A DNA stretch of 64,000 nt from Campylobacter upsaliensis (GCF_900637395.1 NZ_LR134372.1:992001-1056000); one strand, 5' to 3'; counted from the first letter of the stretch, positions 16,705 through 26,142 are shown. Translations and numbers: made by a program. The notes: generated by a model not told the origin, from the letters alone.

Positions 16705-17881
16705 TTTTAAGCTCGTATTTGTCTCCTATATCCTCAAAATGATACACCGCTTCATCGCTTGGATAGCTTAAAATTCTCGGCTCTCTTTGAAAGCTTTTTC
16801 CCTCAAGCTTGTCTAAAATGAGTGGCAATTCTTTTTTAAGCACCCTTTCATTTGAAATTCCTGCGTGGCTTAAATTTCTTATAAGCTTTCCATCAATCTC
16901 ACTTTCATTTTTGATTAAATGCAAGGTCGCATCAAAACCCAAATTTGCGTAAGTTTGATATAATTTCTCCTTATCTTTTGCTGTTTTAAATTCATCTTTG
17001 TTAGAGTGATAGCTCACAAAAATGCAATTTTTATCATAAGCTTTTTGAATTTCTAGATGTTTATAATTTAAAAGATTTCTTATATCAAAGGCTGCTTTTG
17101 TAAAATTATTCTTCGTCCAAAAACTTTTTGTATGACAAGAAATTTCTAAATGCTCGGTGTAAAAATAAAATTCCCCCTCCGCCGTTCGCATAAACATTTG
17201 CTCTCTTGGTAAAACAGCACAAGCGACATCAATCACACCCTGCGTATAGTGCGGAGCGATTTTAGCGATTAAATAAGCGATTTGTGAGCCATAACACCCA
17301 CCCGCATAAATGATAGGTAAGTTACCCCCCCCCCCCCCGAGAGTTTTAAATAAATGCTTAAGGGCGTTAATATGGTCAAGTGCTGGCATTAAAAGATAAT
17401 TTTGATATTCCTCATTTGGCGGTAAAATGGTATAGCTAAGTCCTTTTAAAAGAGCATTTTGCGCGTAAATTCCAGCCTCTTTTTGCTTTTTCATCATATC
17501 TTCAAGCAAAAAATAATAAGCATTATGTGGCAAATTTGAGTGATAGGGTAAATTTAATTTTGCAAGTGTTTTTTTGATATTTTCAACATCTTCTTTTTCT
17601 ATGCTATACTCAGCACTATAAGCCTCTTCATTTGAAACACGACAACAAAAGCCGTGATAAAAAACATTCATCGCCAAAATGCCAAAACGCGAGGCAAATT
17701 GACGCCTTGTAAAATCAAGCATCCTAGTATCCACACTAGAGCCAAAGCCTCCTACTATCACAAAAATCGCCCTTATAGGCTTACTCTCATCGTAGCTAAT
17801 GCGGTATTCTAGCTTTGAGTTTCTTTTAATGCCAAGCTCCACATCATCACAAGAATCAATAAAAAAACTTTTATCTATCAT
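16691..17881 (-). CDS. DUF2920 alpha/beta-hydrolase-like protein B, phase-variable, Cys nucleophile
   Basis: A 396-residue member of the Campylobacter DUF2920 family, paralogous to the gene upstream. The fold signs are a hydrophobic strand FVIVGGFGSS near residue 40, a nucleophile elbow GGCYGS with C196, an acid in SNKDEF and a late His in NLSHAG. Most hydrolases have Ser at the elbow; Cys is seen in dienelactone-hydrolase-like enzymes. A tract of 14 G on the coding strand (17325-17338) encodes Gly182-186 just before the elbow. At 14 the frame is open (ON). Loss or gain of one G would truncate the protein before the active site. The ATG at 17881 aligns with the paralogue start and overlaps its stop. 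Substrate unknown. Confidence 0.85.
   Translation of the reverse strand: MIDKSFFIDSCDDVELGIKRNSKLEYRISYDESKPIRAIFVIVGGFGSSVDTRMLDFTRRQFASRFGILAMNVFYHGFCCRVSNEEAYSAEYSIEKEDVENIKKTLAKLNLPYHSNLPHNAYYFLLEDMMKKQKEAGIYAQNALLKGLSYTILPPNEEYQNYLLMPALDHINALKHLFKTLGGGGGNLPIIYAGGCYGSQIAYLIAKIAPHYTQGVIDVACAVLPREQMFMRTAEGEFYFYTEHLEISCHTKSFWTKNNFTKAAFDIRNLLNYKHLEIQKAYDKNCIFVSYHSNKDEFKTAKDKEKLYQTYANLGFDATLHLIKNESEIDGKLIRNLSHAGISNERVLKKELPLILDKLEGKSFQREPRILSYPSDEAVYHFEDIGDKYELKIIPS
17325..17338 (-). repeat. Poly-G tract of 14 (contingency locus)
   Basis: Fourteen C on the plus strand, read as G14 in DUF2920 gene B. The tract is in frame as given. Tracts of this length are known to slip at high frequency in Campylobacter, which lacks standard mismatch repair. 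Confidence 0.95.
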
Positions 17882-19109
17882 AATGCTCAATTTCTAGTTT
17901 CATTTTGTGATTTTTCTCGCTAAAATGATAAATTAAATCATAGCAAGTATAGCTAATACTTTTTTTGCAAGGCTTTTTCTTTTGCTTTTTGATTTTTTCT
18001 AAAAGCGGCGGGAATTCTTTATTAATCAAGGCTTTAAAAGGAATTCCTAATCCGTGTTCTAAATTTTTAACAAATTTACCATCAACCTCACTTTCATCTT
18101 GTATCAAATGCAAATGTGCGTCAAATTTAAGCTTTTTTAAAAGCTCAAAAAGCTCGACTTTTTCAGTATAAGGGGCTAAAAAAGTATCATTTTTAGAATG
18201 ATAGCTTACAAAGATAATATGATTAAATTTAGCCAAAGTTTCTAAGTGCGTAGGATTAAGGATATATCTTATATCGCTTCTTGATTGTGAGAAAAAATAA
18301 AGAGAATGCGCATCAAGAGTCCAAAAAGTCTTATCGCTCAATAAAAAATGCACATCGCCTATCCTAGCACCGCAACCACAATATGTTTTAAAATCAAGCT
18401 CCTTGCCAAAGCCTATCATTCTCCACGAAAATAGCCCAGAGCCTGAATTATCAATCACTCCATCAATGAGCCAAGGAGCGATTTTAGCACACATTAACGC
18501 CAAATAGCCCCCATAAGAACCCCCAGATACCACGACACGCAAACTCCCCCCCCCTGTCTTAAAGGGCGGATTTTTCTTAAGATGTAAAATAGCATTAATA
18601 ATATCCATAGCAGGCATAATGCCCCAGTTTTGATACTCACCATTTAAAGGGTCTAAACTACAATGTATAATCGCCGCATAATCTTGCTTTAAATCACCTT
18701 TTGACTTTTTATAGGCTATGTGGATATTAAGCTTTTCTAAAATTTTTTCAGGGGGATTTGAGCTAAAAATTTCCTCATCTAAAGCGATATTAAGACTTTC
18801 ACAAAGCTCATACATAATCTTTTTATCAAGCTCGTCAAAATAGGGCTTTGCACCTGTTTGAGGGCGGTTATGAATCCCAAAATAATTTGGACTAATGATA
18901 GCAGCATTATACTTTTTAGCTAGGCTTTGCATAATAATCTTTAAGAAAGAATTATTTGCATCATCTCCCGTGCCTTGTATCAGCACTAAAATCGCCTCAA
19001 TCTCCTTTTCATCATCATAACTTAGCTTAAATTCCAGCTTAGATTTTCTTTTGATATTAAGCTCTATATCATCAGTAGAGTCTATTTCAATGCTTTTAAA
19101 AACTATCAT
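17871..19109 (-). CDS. DUF2920 alpha/beta-hydrolase-like protein A, Ser nucleophile
   Basis: A 412-residue DUF2920 protein with no signal peptide. The catalytic elements of an alpha/beta hydrolase are complete: strand VLIQGTGDD near residue 42, elbow SGGSYGG with S198, acid D308 in HSKNDTF and H352 in NLEHGLG. The nearby tract ILHLKKNPPF-KTGGG is encoded partly by G9 (18546-18554), at the same alignment point as the longer tract in paralogue B. The start overlaps the pseudopilin stop by four bases and the end overlaps gene B by 11 bases, so the three are coupled. The family is expanded and often poly-G-bearing in Campylobacter. Its substrate is unknown. Confidence 0.85.
   Translation of the reverse strand: MIVFKSIEIDSTDDIELNIKRKSKLEFKLSYDDEKEIEAILVLIQGTGDDANNSFLKIIMQSLAKKYNAAIISPNYFGIHNRPQTGAKPYFDELDKKIMYELCESLNIALDEEIFSSNPPEKILEKLNIHIAYKKSKGDLKQDYAAIIHCSLDPLNGEYQNWGIMPAMDIINAILHLKKNPPFKTGGGSLRVVVSGGSYGGYLALMCAKIAPWLIDGVIDNSGSGLFSWRMIGFGKELDFKTYCGCGARIGDVHFLLSDKTFWTLDAHSLYFFSQSRSDIRYILNPTHLETLAKFNHIIFVSYHSKNDTFLAPYTEKVELFELLKKLKFDAHLHLIQDESEVDGKFVKNLEHGLGIPFKALINKEFPPLLEKIKKQKKKPCKKSISYTCYDLIYHFSEKNHKMKLEIEHYDR
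18546..18554 (-). repeat. Poly-G tract of 9
   Basis: Nine C on the plus strand, G9 in the coding strand of DUF2920 gene A, encoding Gly186-188 before the nucleophile elbow. It is in frame (ON). It lies at the same alignment position as the G14 of the neighbouring paralogue. Confidence 0.9.
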
Positions 19110-19618
19110 CTCGTGCCTAGTAATAAATAAGTTTTATTTGCCAAAGCCTTAAAATTTTCACTTTTGCTTAAAGCCACACAAGCTTTATTTTGAGAGGGGC
19201 TTGTAAAATCAGCATTACCCAAAACGCTCTCATCGGCTCCATTTGCTACCGCTTTAATGGCATTTTTAACATTATCATTAGTCGAAAGCCCCATTAAAAC
19301 AAAACTAGCTCCTTGCACGAAGACAAATTCCACGCACCTTTCATCCTCACCCACCTTAAACGCCACATCACTCAAATTTCTAGACAAATCCACCTCCTCC
19401 ACGCCACTAACATTGCTAAGAAGTTTAGTATTTGCAAGTTTGTCATTTTTAAGAGCATAAATACTTACATCATTGATAAAAGTTCTAAGATTATTTAAAG
19501 CCTTGCTAATTTCCGCTTCATCTTTGCTAGAGCTAAGTTTTGGCAGGGCAATAGCTGCTAAAATTCCAAGTATTATAATCACAAAAACAAGTTCTAAAAT
19601 CGTAAAAGCCTTTTTCAC
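19106..19618 (-). CDS. ctsG: Type II secretion/type IV-like pseudopilin (competence, CtsG-like)
   Basis: A 170-residue prepilin-like protein. The N-terminus MKKAFTILELVFVIIILGILAAIALP is the class III signal: a short basic leader, cleavage before Phe5, Glu at +5 of the mature form and a hydrophobic helix. The residue before the cleavage point is Ala rather than Gly, which prepilin peptidases tolerate. Two cysteines (near 78 and 150) could form a disulfide. In C. jejuni the gene in front of tsaD belongs to the Cts natural-transformation system; I assign the symbol on that synteny plus the pilin signal, so it is moderately sure. It is coupled to DUF2920 gene A by ATGA. Confidence 0.8.
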   Translation of the reverse strand: MKKAFTILELVFVIIILGILAAIALPKLSSSKDEAEISKALNNLRTFINDVSIYALKNDKLANTKLLSNVSGVEEVDLSRNLSDVAFKVGEDERCVEFVFVQGASFVLMGLSTNDNVKNAIKAVANGADESVLGNADFTSPSQNKACVALSKSENFKALANKTYLLLGTR

Positions 19619-19626
19619 ACTCTCTC

Positions 19627-20634
19627 CTAAAGTCTCGTCAAATTTGTGTTTTTAGGGCTTAAAATATCCTCATTTATATTTACAAATTCGCCTCTTTCAT
19701 AGGCACTTATCGCCGCTCTTGCTATCATTAAAGCATTATCCGCACAAAATTCAAACGGAGCAAGTTTTAATTCGCACTCAAATTCCTCGCAAAGCTTTTG
19801 CAAACGCCCCCTTAAATTCAAATTTGCACTAGCCCCTCCCACAACTCCAAATTTTTTAAAACGATGTTTGGTAAAAATTTTACGACACTTATCAATAATG
19901 TGCAAACAAGCCGCTTCCTCAAAGGCATAAGCTATCTCGCTTTTAATGCCCTCATCTAAATGTTGGTGTTTTGTAAGCTCAAGTCTTGTTTGATTTTTAA
20001 GCCCTGAAAAAGAAAAGTTAAGCTCTTTTGAGCGAAGCATAGGCACAGAGAAATGGAGCTTTTTTATCTTTGCTTTTTTTGCTAAATTTTCTATGATAAG
20101 TCCTCCTGGATAGCCTAGATTCATCATCTTAGCCACCTTGTCAAAACTCTCGCCAAAGCTATCATCATTACTTTTTGCTAAGATTTCTAAAAAACCTTTT
20201 TCATCGACTTTTAAAACCATACTATGCCCACCACTAACTAACAAAATTCCCATATCATACTCTTCTTTTTGCTTCAAAAAAAGAGAGTAAATATGCCCCT
20301 TGAGATGATTGACGGCGATGAGTGGTAAATCAAGCGTTAAAGCCAAGCTTTTAGCCATAGCTATACCTCCTACCAAACTCACGCTAAGACCGGGCTCATT
20401 TGTAACGGCTATGGCACAAAGCTTTTTAAAATAGTTTTGACACTGCTCCAAAATTTTAGGCAAAGCCTCGCTATGAAGTCTAGCAGCAAGTTCAGGCACG
20501 ACTCCGCCATAATTTGCGTGTGCGTTCTCTTGTGAAATTTTTTTATGAAAAAGGCAATTAAAATTATCCTTATTAATGATAGCTATGGAGCTATCATCGC
20601 ATGAGCTTTCTATCGCTAAAATGCAATTTTTCAT
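19627..20634 (-). CDS. tsaD: tRNA N6-adenosine threonylcarbamoyltransferase
   Basis: TsaD transfers the threonylcarbamoyl group to A37 of ANN-decoding tRNAs, with TsaB and TsaE. The 335-residue protein begins with the ASKHA phosphate motif ILAIESSCDDSS (residues 4-15). The metal-binding HLKGH (H-x3-H) is near residues 109-113, and ILLVSGGHS near 132-140. The C-terminal metal ligand D is in CADNALM. Family length is normal. It lies between the pseudopilin and pgp1, spaced by 8 and 22 bases. Confidence 0.96.
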   Translation of the reverse strand: MKNCILAIESSCDDSSIAIINKDNFNCLFHKKISQENAHANYGGVVPELAARLHSEALPKILEQCQNYFKKLCAIAVTNEPGLSVSLVGGIAMAKSLALTLDLPLIAVNHLKGHIYSLFLKQKEEYDMGILLVSGGHSMVLKVDEKGFLEILAKSNDDSFGESFDKVAKMMNLGYPGGLIIENLAKKAKIKKLHFSVPMLRSKELNFSFSGLKNQTRLELTKHQHLDEGIKSEIAYAFEEAACLHIIDKCRKIFTKHRFKKFGVVGGASANLNLRGRLQKLCEEFECELKLAPFEFCADNALMIARAAISAYERGEFVNINEDILSPKNTNLTRL

Positions 20635-20656
20635 TGAAATTCCACAAGCACAGAGC

Positions 20657-22018
20657 CTAAAAATTTATCTTTTCTCGCTGCTTCTTTAAATATGCTAATA
20701 TCCGGCATTTTAGCATTTTAATGACCTTAGTGCCTTTTTGATATTCAAGGAGCTGCTGTAAATTTGCTCCTCTTAATTCATAAAATTCCACTCTATAAAT
20801 TTTACCTGCATCATCTAAGGCGTATTGAGCTTTCATCTTATCTTTTGTTATGATAATATTGCTTTCATCTTTTGAGTGATCAAATCCTATAATATTCACA
20901 CGCACATTTTGAATTTTTGGGATCATAAATTCTTTTTTAACTTTAACTCTAGTTGCAAAAGGCACGGAAGTCTCATTACCATCGATGATAAAATCAACCT
21001 CCTCAAAGGCATCGCTAAATTCTAAATATTCTGGGTAAATTCGACTTTGAAAGCGATTACCATACTGGATAAAGAAATGATTATTCTCCGCTACAACGGC
21101 GGTTAGCTCATTGCTTGTTTGATAATTTAGCTCCTTATTGACAGGAAAGGGGATATAATTCATACTTTTTCTAGGATTTTTAAGATAAAGCAAAATTTTA
21201 TCATCAAAAAGCTTAACTTCAATCTCCCTATTAATCGCCCCATACACACCCTCAGGACTTAGCTCAAAGCTTCTTTCCCACTCAAGTCCAGCTGTTTTAA
21301 GATAATTTTCCACCGCTAAAAGATGATAATAAGCTCTTAAATGCACGGGTAAATTCTTACTTGCCTCATTTGCAAAAGCGGCTTTTTGATTAGAAATGAC
21401 AAAATAAGTCAAGGCTTTAAGCATTTCCGTATCGTTTAGTTCTTCTGTTTTGGTATTTTTAAGGAAATATTTATGTTTAGGATCAGCCAAAGAAGCATTA
21501 ACGCTCTCAACCGTTTGAAGTGCTATATTTTCTAAATTATTATAAGCAGTAGCATTAATTTCTTTTGTATCGATGACGCTAGAATTTCCCCAACGCTTAG
21601 GATTTTTAAGTGCATTTTCATAAGTAGGGCGGTAAAAACCCCAGCCATCGTGAAGGTTAATTACCATACTCACTTCAGGCTTTAAAATAAGGCTTTTTAT
21701 CCTTTGCACTGTCTCAAAATCTGGGTCTTTAGGATTAATCTCTGCAAATTTGCGGTTTAAGTCTCCACTTACTCCCCTACTTCGCTTAATAATGCTCTCA
21801 AAAGCCAAATTGGGCGCTACGATAATCTTACCCTTAGTGATATTATAATCACTAAGGAGCAAACTCGCCGCGTGAAAGCCGCCCGGCTCATCGCCTTGCA
21901 TACCACCAAAAATTAAAATAGTATTATTATTTTCGCTACTTGTGCCATTTTCTCCTACGCTAAAATCAAGAGCAAAAATACTCACAACAAAACTAAACAA
22001 TAAAGCTAAAATTTTCAC
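20657..22018 (-). CDS. pgp1: DL-carboxypeptidase Pgp1, helical cell-shape determinant
   Basis: Pgp1 (Csd4 in Helicobacter) is a periplasmic zinc peptidase of the M14 type that trims muropeptide tripeptides to dipeptides; loss gives straight cells. The 453-residue protein has a signal peptide (residues 1-16). The unusual zinc ligand set of this family is present: Q41 and E44 in [10 protein letters not shown] and H123 in INLHDGWG. The C-terminal beta domains follow from about residue 240. The gene overlaps the 3' end of dxr by 26 bases. Pgp2, which makes the tripeptide substrate of Pgp1, is also in this window. Confidence 0.94.
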   Translation of the reverse strand: MKILALLFSFVVSIFALDFSVGENGTSSENNNTILIFGGMQGDEPGGFHAASLLLSDYNITKGKIIVAPNLAFESIIKRSRGVSGDLNRKFAEINPKDPDFETVQRIKSLILKPEVSMVINLHDGWGFYRPTYENALKNPKRWGNSSVIDTKEINATAYNNLENIALQTVESVNASLADPKHKYFLKNTKTEELNDTEMLKALTYFVISNQKAAFANEASKNLPVHLRAYYHLLAVENYLKTAGLEWERSFELSPEGVYGAINREIEVKLFDDKILLYLKNPRKSMNYIPFPVNKELNYQTSNELTAVVAENNHFFIQYGNRFQSRIYPEYLEFSDAFEEVDFIIDGNETSVPFATRVKVKKEFMIPKIQNVRVNIIGFDHSKDESNIIITKDKMKAQYALDDAGKIYRVEFYELRGANLQQLLEYQKGTKVIKMLKCRILAYLKKQREKINF

Positions 22019-23078
22019 AATATTCCCTTACCTTTCTATCATATTCAAAAATTTCTTCAAGCTTCGTTATTTTAGGCTCTCCAAAATGCTCCAAAGTCTT
22101 AAAAACACCCTTTGAAATGTCTAAAAATTTACATTTTTGTTTTAAAAATTTCTCAACCATTACTTCATTTGCCGCATTGATGATGACCCCTAAATTTGGA
22201 TTTTTCAAAAGGGCATTTTTAAGAGCAAAAAGTGGATATTTTTTAAGATTAATTTTATGAAATTTTAAACTAGAAAGTTTAACAAAATCAAGCGGAGGTA
22301 AAATTTCAAGCTCGTGCGTGTCAAAAATAGCCTCCGCAATCGCTAATTTCATATCAGGCTTAGAAAAATAGGCACTTGTAGCACCATTTTGAAATTCACA
22401 AAGAGCGTGAAGTAAAGATTTAGGCTCGATAAAAGCGTCAATTTCCCTAATGTTAAAAAGATGATAAGCCTCGATAATTTCAAAAAGCTTATTTGCCATA
22501 GTAGCACTATCTATGGTAATTTTAGCACCCATAGACCAGTTAGGGTGCTTTAGAGCATCACTTGGCTTGACGCTTTTTAAATCCTTTGTTTTTAATTTAA
22601 AAAATGCCCCTCCACTTGCACAAATATAAAGCTTTTTAATATTTTGCCTCTCTTTAAGCAAAGCATTTAAAGCGGAATGTTCGCTATCCACAGGGATAAG
22701 ATTTGCTCCCTTTAAAAATTCCCCAGCCACAACTAAACTTTCTTTATTTGCTAGGGCGATTTTTTTATGAAGTTTATGAGCTTTTAGTGTGCTTTTAAGC
22801 CCTGCAAAACCGACAATAGCATTAAGCAAGAGTGAATCATCACTAAGTTCTAAAATTCTCTCAAGTCCCTCTTGACCCACAAAAACATTTTTATGTTTAA
22901 CTAAATGCCTATCTTTTGCCTCTTTTATGCAAACAAATTCAGGCTTAAAACGCTCGATTTGTTGATTTAAAAGCTTAATATTGCTACCACACGCTAAAGC
23001 ACTAATGCGTAGATTTTTCAAAACAGCAAGTTTAAGGGCATTGACTCCTATACTTCCCGTGCTTCCAAAAACTATCAT
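21993..23078 (-). CDS. dxr: 1-deoxy-D-xylulose 5-phosphate reductoisomerase
   Basis: Second enzyme of the MEP isoprenoid pathway, reducing DXP with NADPH. The 361-residue protein starts with the NADPH loop GSTGSIG at residues 5-11. The substrate and metal segment [10 protein letters not shown] (D and E ligands) is near residue 131, followed by ASGGAF and [15 protein letters not shown]. The metal ligand E later lies in [12 protein letters not shown]. It overlaps cdsA by four bases (ATGA) at its start and pgp1 at its end. Slightly shorter than enzymes of E. coli, as usual in Campylobacter. Confidence 0.96.
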   Translation of the reverse strand: MIVFGSTGSIGVNALKLAVLKNLRISALACGSNIKLLNQQIERFKPEFVCIKEAKDRHLVKHKNVFVGQEGLERILELSDDSLLLNAIVGFAGLKSTLKAHKLHKKIALANKESLVVAGEFLKGANLIPVDSEHSALNALLKERQNIKKLYICASGGAFFKLKTKDLKSVKPSDALKHPNWSMGAKITIDSATMANKLFEIIEAYHLFNIREIDAFIEPKSLLHALCEFQNGATSAYFSKPDMKLAIAEAIFDTHELEILPPLDFVKLSSLKFHKINLKKYPLFALKNALLKNPNLGVIINAANEVMVEKFLKQKCKFLDISKGVFKTLEHFGEPKITKLEEIFEYDRKVREYCENFSFIV

Positions 23079-23803
23079 AAAAACACAACCATAGCAAAAG
23101 AAGCGATGATAACAGCATCAATTCTATCTAAAATGCCTCCGTGTCCGGGGATTAAATCTCCGCTATCTTTTAAATTTGCCACTCTTTTAAAATAACTCTC
23201 TATCAGGTCTCCTATCACAGCCAAAACAGCCACAAAAAAGCCAAGTGTAACCCACAGCCAAAATTCCCCCATAATAATGCCTACTAATCCCCCACCCACA
23301 ACAGCACAAAGCACACCGCCAACTACGCCCTCTAAGGTTTTATTAGGGCTAGTTTGTGAAAAAGGAGTTTTACCTAGCATTTTACCGATAAAATACGCTC
23401 CACTATCACACAATGCAACAAGTAAAATGAGTAAAAAAAGCGTAATCATACCCTCGTCTAAATACACCTGCCAAAGTGCTAAAATAGGCAAGGTAGGATA
23501 AAGATAAATTAGACTTAATCTTAAATTTTCCGCCTTTTTATAAGATAAATACCCCACAACCAAAATCACAAGCAAAAGTCCAAAAAACAAGGCTTTTTCA
23601 TAATAGCTTCCTAGTAAAAAGGCTAAAAAGGCAGGGATAAAAGAAGCATTAGGCACACTAAAAAGCTTTTTTGCCTCATCAAAAGCAAAATAAAGCAAAA
23701 GTCCAAACACTACAAAATTAATCCAAAAAACATCAATCAAAGCGATGATGATAACAGCCACTATCATCACAAAGCCAGATATTATCCTCGTCATATCAAA
23801 CAT
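23075..23803 (-). CDS. cdsA: Phosphatidate cytidylyltransferase (CDP-diglyceride synthase)
   Basis: It makes CDP-diacylglycerol from phosphatidate and CTP for phospholipid synthesis in the inner membrane. The 242-residue protein has about seven hydrophobic segments. The CdsA signature is complete near the C-terminus: S-Y-F-K-R-x(4)[16 protein letters not shown]. It is coupled to dxr by a four-base overlap and preceded by a small acidic protein gene 11 bases away. Confidence 0.96.
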   Translation of the reverse strand: MFDMTRIISGFVMIVAVIIIALIDVFWINFVVFGLLLYFAFDEAKKLFSVPNASFIPAFLAFLLGSYYEKALFFGLLLVILVVGYLSYKKAENLRLSLIYLYPTLPILALWQVYLDEGMITLFLLILLVALCDSGAYFIGKMLGKTPFSQTSPNKTLEGVVGGVLCAVVGGGLVGIIMGEFWLWVTLGFFVAVLAVIGDLIESYFKRVANLKDSGDLIPGHGGILDRIDAVIIASFAMVVFL

Positions 23804-23814
23804 AGATTTTCCTT

Positions 23815-24198
23815 TTAAATACTAATATCAATGTGAGGGATTTTTTGCGCGTTTTTAAACAATGCTTCTTCCTCATCTAATTTTTCTAAATCCCCACTCT
23901 CCTCCGCTTCCTCCAAATCCTGCTCTTCGCCGTTTTCCTCGTCCTCTTCTTCATTTTCTTCGCGTTTTTTCTTCTTTTCTTCCTCGTCAGCTTTTTCTTT
24001 AATCTCCTCATCGACCTCGTGGCTTTTAGCGACTTTTTCTAATTTTTCTATTGTTTTTTCTTTTTCGCTAAATTCGCTTAAATTCAAATTTGCAGCAAAG
24101 CCCTCTTTGGCAAGCTCATTACTCATTTGAGTCGCCGGATAAGCCATATTTTGATTGATGTAATTCATATTTCCTATGGGACTTACGGGCATTTTCAC
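23815..24198 (-). CDS. Acidic coiled-coil protein, unknown
   Basis: A 127-residue soluble protein. The N-terminal 40 residues are polar with N and M (MKMPVSPIGNMNYINQNM). From about residue 42 to 115 it is almost entirely E, K and D, predicting a long charged helix or disordered acidic tail. It ends HIDISI. A related coiled-coil protein occupies this position in C. jejuni as I recall. It overlaps the RqcH-like gene upstream by four bases. No function can be assigned; the composition alone would fit a nucleic-acid mimic or chaperone tail, which is speculative. Confidence 0.75.
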   Translation of the reverse strand: MKMPVSPIGNMNYINQNMAYPATQMSNELAKEGFAANLNLSEFSEKEKTIEKLEKVAKSHEVDEEIKEKADEEEKKKKREENEEEDEENGEEQDLEEAEESGDLEKLDEEEALFKNAQKIPHIDISI

Positions 24199-25505
24199 TC
24201 CTTTAAAACGCTAAGGGTTTTATAATTTGTATAATTAACAAAAGCCTTTTCTCTTACTTTGACAAAATTCCTTGTTGTATAATCGACCAAAACACTCCCT
24301 GGATTTAGCTTAGAAAAACTTACGCAAAGTTTTGCGGCAAATTCTAGCACTTCTTGGCTAATATTTTGTTTATTATGTATAATGAAAGTGTGTGAGCTTG
24401 GCACATCTTTGATATGTAACCACATATCGTTTTTTTTGGTATTTTTAAGTAAATAAATATTACCCTTTTCATTTTTACCTACACAAATTTTAAATTCTTT
24501 ATAATAAAAATTTGCAATTCCTAGTTCATTTTCATCTTTTTTTGTAAGCTCTTTTTTGCTTTTTTTAGGGAGTAAAATTTCAAGCTCAAATAGACTTTGA
24601 CAATTTTGAATTAAATTTTTTAAAGCAGATAAAAATTCTAATTTTTCCTCTAAATTTTCTCTTTGCAAGCAGATATTTTTAGCCTTTTGCTTTAGTTTTT
24701 TGGCATTTTTATAAAAGGCATTAGCACTCATTTTAGGACTATTTTCAAGCACAAATTCCACTTCTTTTCCCTCAAAATCTAAAAGCGTAAATTTCCTCTC
24801 ATATTCTTTTAAAAAACTCAAATTTGCAAATAAAATATCCGCTTTTTGACTGAGCTTCATCGCCTTTAAAAATAAATCTTCTTCACTTTCTAAGGTGTTT
24901 AAATAATTCTTTAATTTTTCAATTTTACCCTGCAAAAAAATTAATTTTGCTCCTTGAATTTGCAAAAATTTTTTGGAATATAGGGCGTGAAATTTTTCCT
25001 CAAAATACGCCTTAAAATCGTCAATTTTAATAAAATTTGTATCCATTTTAAAAGGCTTTAGCTCTAAAAGCATTAAATTAGGCTTTACTTGACGATAGCT
25101 TTTATCTATATGCCTTAAAGCCTCTAAAATCAAGCCTTTTCTATCTGTTATAACCGCATTTGTATTTTTACCTGTAAATTCAAAATAAATCACACTTTCA
25201 TAACTTTTATAAGCTTTGTTAAGCTCCACTTTTAAACATAAAATGCGGTTATTTTCAAGCACTTTCAATTCTTTAATCAAGGCATTGCTAAAATATTTTT
25301 TAAGCGCATAATCAAAGGGAGCATTGTAGCTTTTCATCTTTACATTTGCCGTGTAAATTCCGCTTTCACTTTTATTTAAATCAAAAATATAATGCTCTTT
25401 ATCAAAACTAAGACACAAAACATTATCATCAATTCTTTTAATAAAATCAAGCCTTCGATACTGCTTTAAAAATTCGCAAATTTGCACTAATTCTGTATAT
25501 TTCAT
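24195..25505 (-). CDS. RqcH/NFACT-family ribosome quality-control protein
   Basis: NFACT proteins bind peptidyl-tRNA-blocked 50S subunits and in bacteria add alanine tails (RqcH); older annotation calls them fibronectin-binding. The 436-residue protein has an NFACT-N domain (1-180), a coiled-coil middle (about 185-310) and the NFACT-R domain near 345-415 with NDMWLHIKDVPSSHTFI and a following GSVLVDYT tract. The ATG at 25505 was chosen because the upstream alternative TTG lies within the promoter. A TATAAT ends six bases before this ATG, so the transcript may be leaderless. Confidence 0.88.
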   Translation of the reverse strand: MKYTELVQICEFLKQYRRLDFIKRIDDNVLCLSFDKEHYIFDLNKSESGIYTANVKMKSYNAPFDYALKKYFSNALIKELKVLENNRILCLKVELNKAYKSYESVIYFEFTGKNTNAVITDRKGLILEALRHIDKSYRQVKPNLMLLELKPFKMDTNFIKIDDFKAYFEEKFHALYSKKFLQIQGAKLIFLQGKIEKLKNYLNTLESEEDLFLKAMKLSQKADILFANLSFLKEYERKFTLLDFEGKEVEFVLENSPKMSANAFYKNAKKLKQKAKNICLQRENLEEKLEFLSALKNLIQNCQSLFELEILLPKKSKKELTKKDENELGIANFYYKEFKICVGKNEKGNIYLLKNTKKNDMWLHIKDVPSSHTFIIHNKQNISQEVLEFAAKLCVSFSKLNPGSVLVDYTTRNFVKVREKAFVNYTNYKTLSVLKE

Positions 25506-25511
25506 AATCAA

Positions 25512-25517
25512 ATTATA
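25512..25517 (-). promoter_or_regulatory. -10 box very close to the RqcH-like start
   Basis: TATAAT on the minus strand, with only six bases between it and the ATG at 25505. Transcription would begin on or next to the start codon. Confidence 0.55.
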
Positions 25518-25538
25518 AGATATTTTGGAAATTTATGC

Positions 25539-25544
25539 TAGAAT
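25539..25544 (+). promoter_or_regulatory. Extended -10 box for mobA-pldA-maf
   Basis: TGC-TAGAAT on the plus strand, 25 bases before the mobA ATG and diverging from the -10 box at 25512-25517. AAGGA follows in the leader. Confidence 0.6.
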
Positions 25545-25569
25545 TCGCCATTTTTCATTAAGGATTAAG

Positions 25570-26142
25570 ATGAGTTCGCTTTTAAATGCGGTGATTTTAT
25601 GCGGAGGTAGGTCTTCTCGTATGGGACAGGACAAAAGCCTACTTCAAATAGGACAAAAAAGCCTCGCTCAAAACGCTTATGAAAAGCTTACTCCACTTTT
25701 TAAAAGGGTCTATCTCTCCAGCAAAGATGAAAAATTCGACTTTAAAGCAGATCTTATCAAAGATGATAAAAGCTTTCAAATTTACTCCCCTATGCTTGCA
25801 CTTTATTCTATTTTAAGACATTTTAAAAATGAATTTGTGTTTATTTTAGCTGTGGATTTTGTGCGTTTTTCTGGGGAAGAATTAGAAAAATTGACCCCTT
25901 TTTTAAAGCAAAATTATAAAATCATTATTCCACAAACCAAACTTTACAAACATAGCCTATGTGGCTTTTACCACTCATCTTTAGCACCCTTATGTAAAGA
26001 AATGCTTGAAAAAAATGAGCAAAAAATAGGGCTATTATTTGATAAAGTTCCAAGCAAATTTGTGCCTTTTGAAAGCGAAGAAGCCTTTTTAAATTTAAAT
26101 TATTATGATGAATTTTTAAAATATCAAAGCGAATGCTTATGA
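25570..26142 (+). CDS. mobA: Molybdenum cofactor guanylyltransferase
   Basis: MobA links GMP to molybdopterin to make the bis-MGD cofactor of molybdoenzymes such as formate dehydrogenase and nitrate reductase. The 190-residue protein opens with the nucleotide motif [16 protein letters not shown] (residues 9-24). AVDFVRF near residue 95 holds the metal-binding Asp. The start ATG at 25570 has AAGGA upstream; the upstream frame to 25525 is not used. The stop overlaps pldA by four bases. Confidence 0.93.
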   Translation: MSSLLNAVILCGGRSSRMGQDKSLLQIGQKSLAQNAYEKLTPLFKRVYLSSKDEKFDFKADLIKDDKSFQIYSPMLALYSILRHFKNEFVFILAVDFVRFSGEELEKLTPFLKQNYKIIIPQTKLYKHSLCGFYHSSLAPLCKEMLEKNEQKIGLLFDKVPSKFVPFESEEAFLNLNYYDEFLKYQSECL

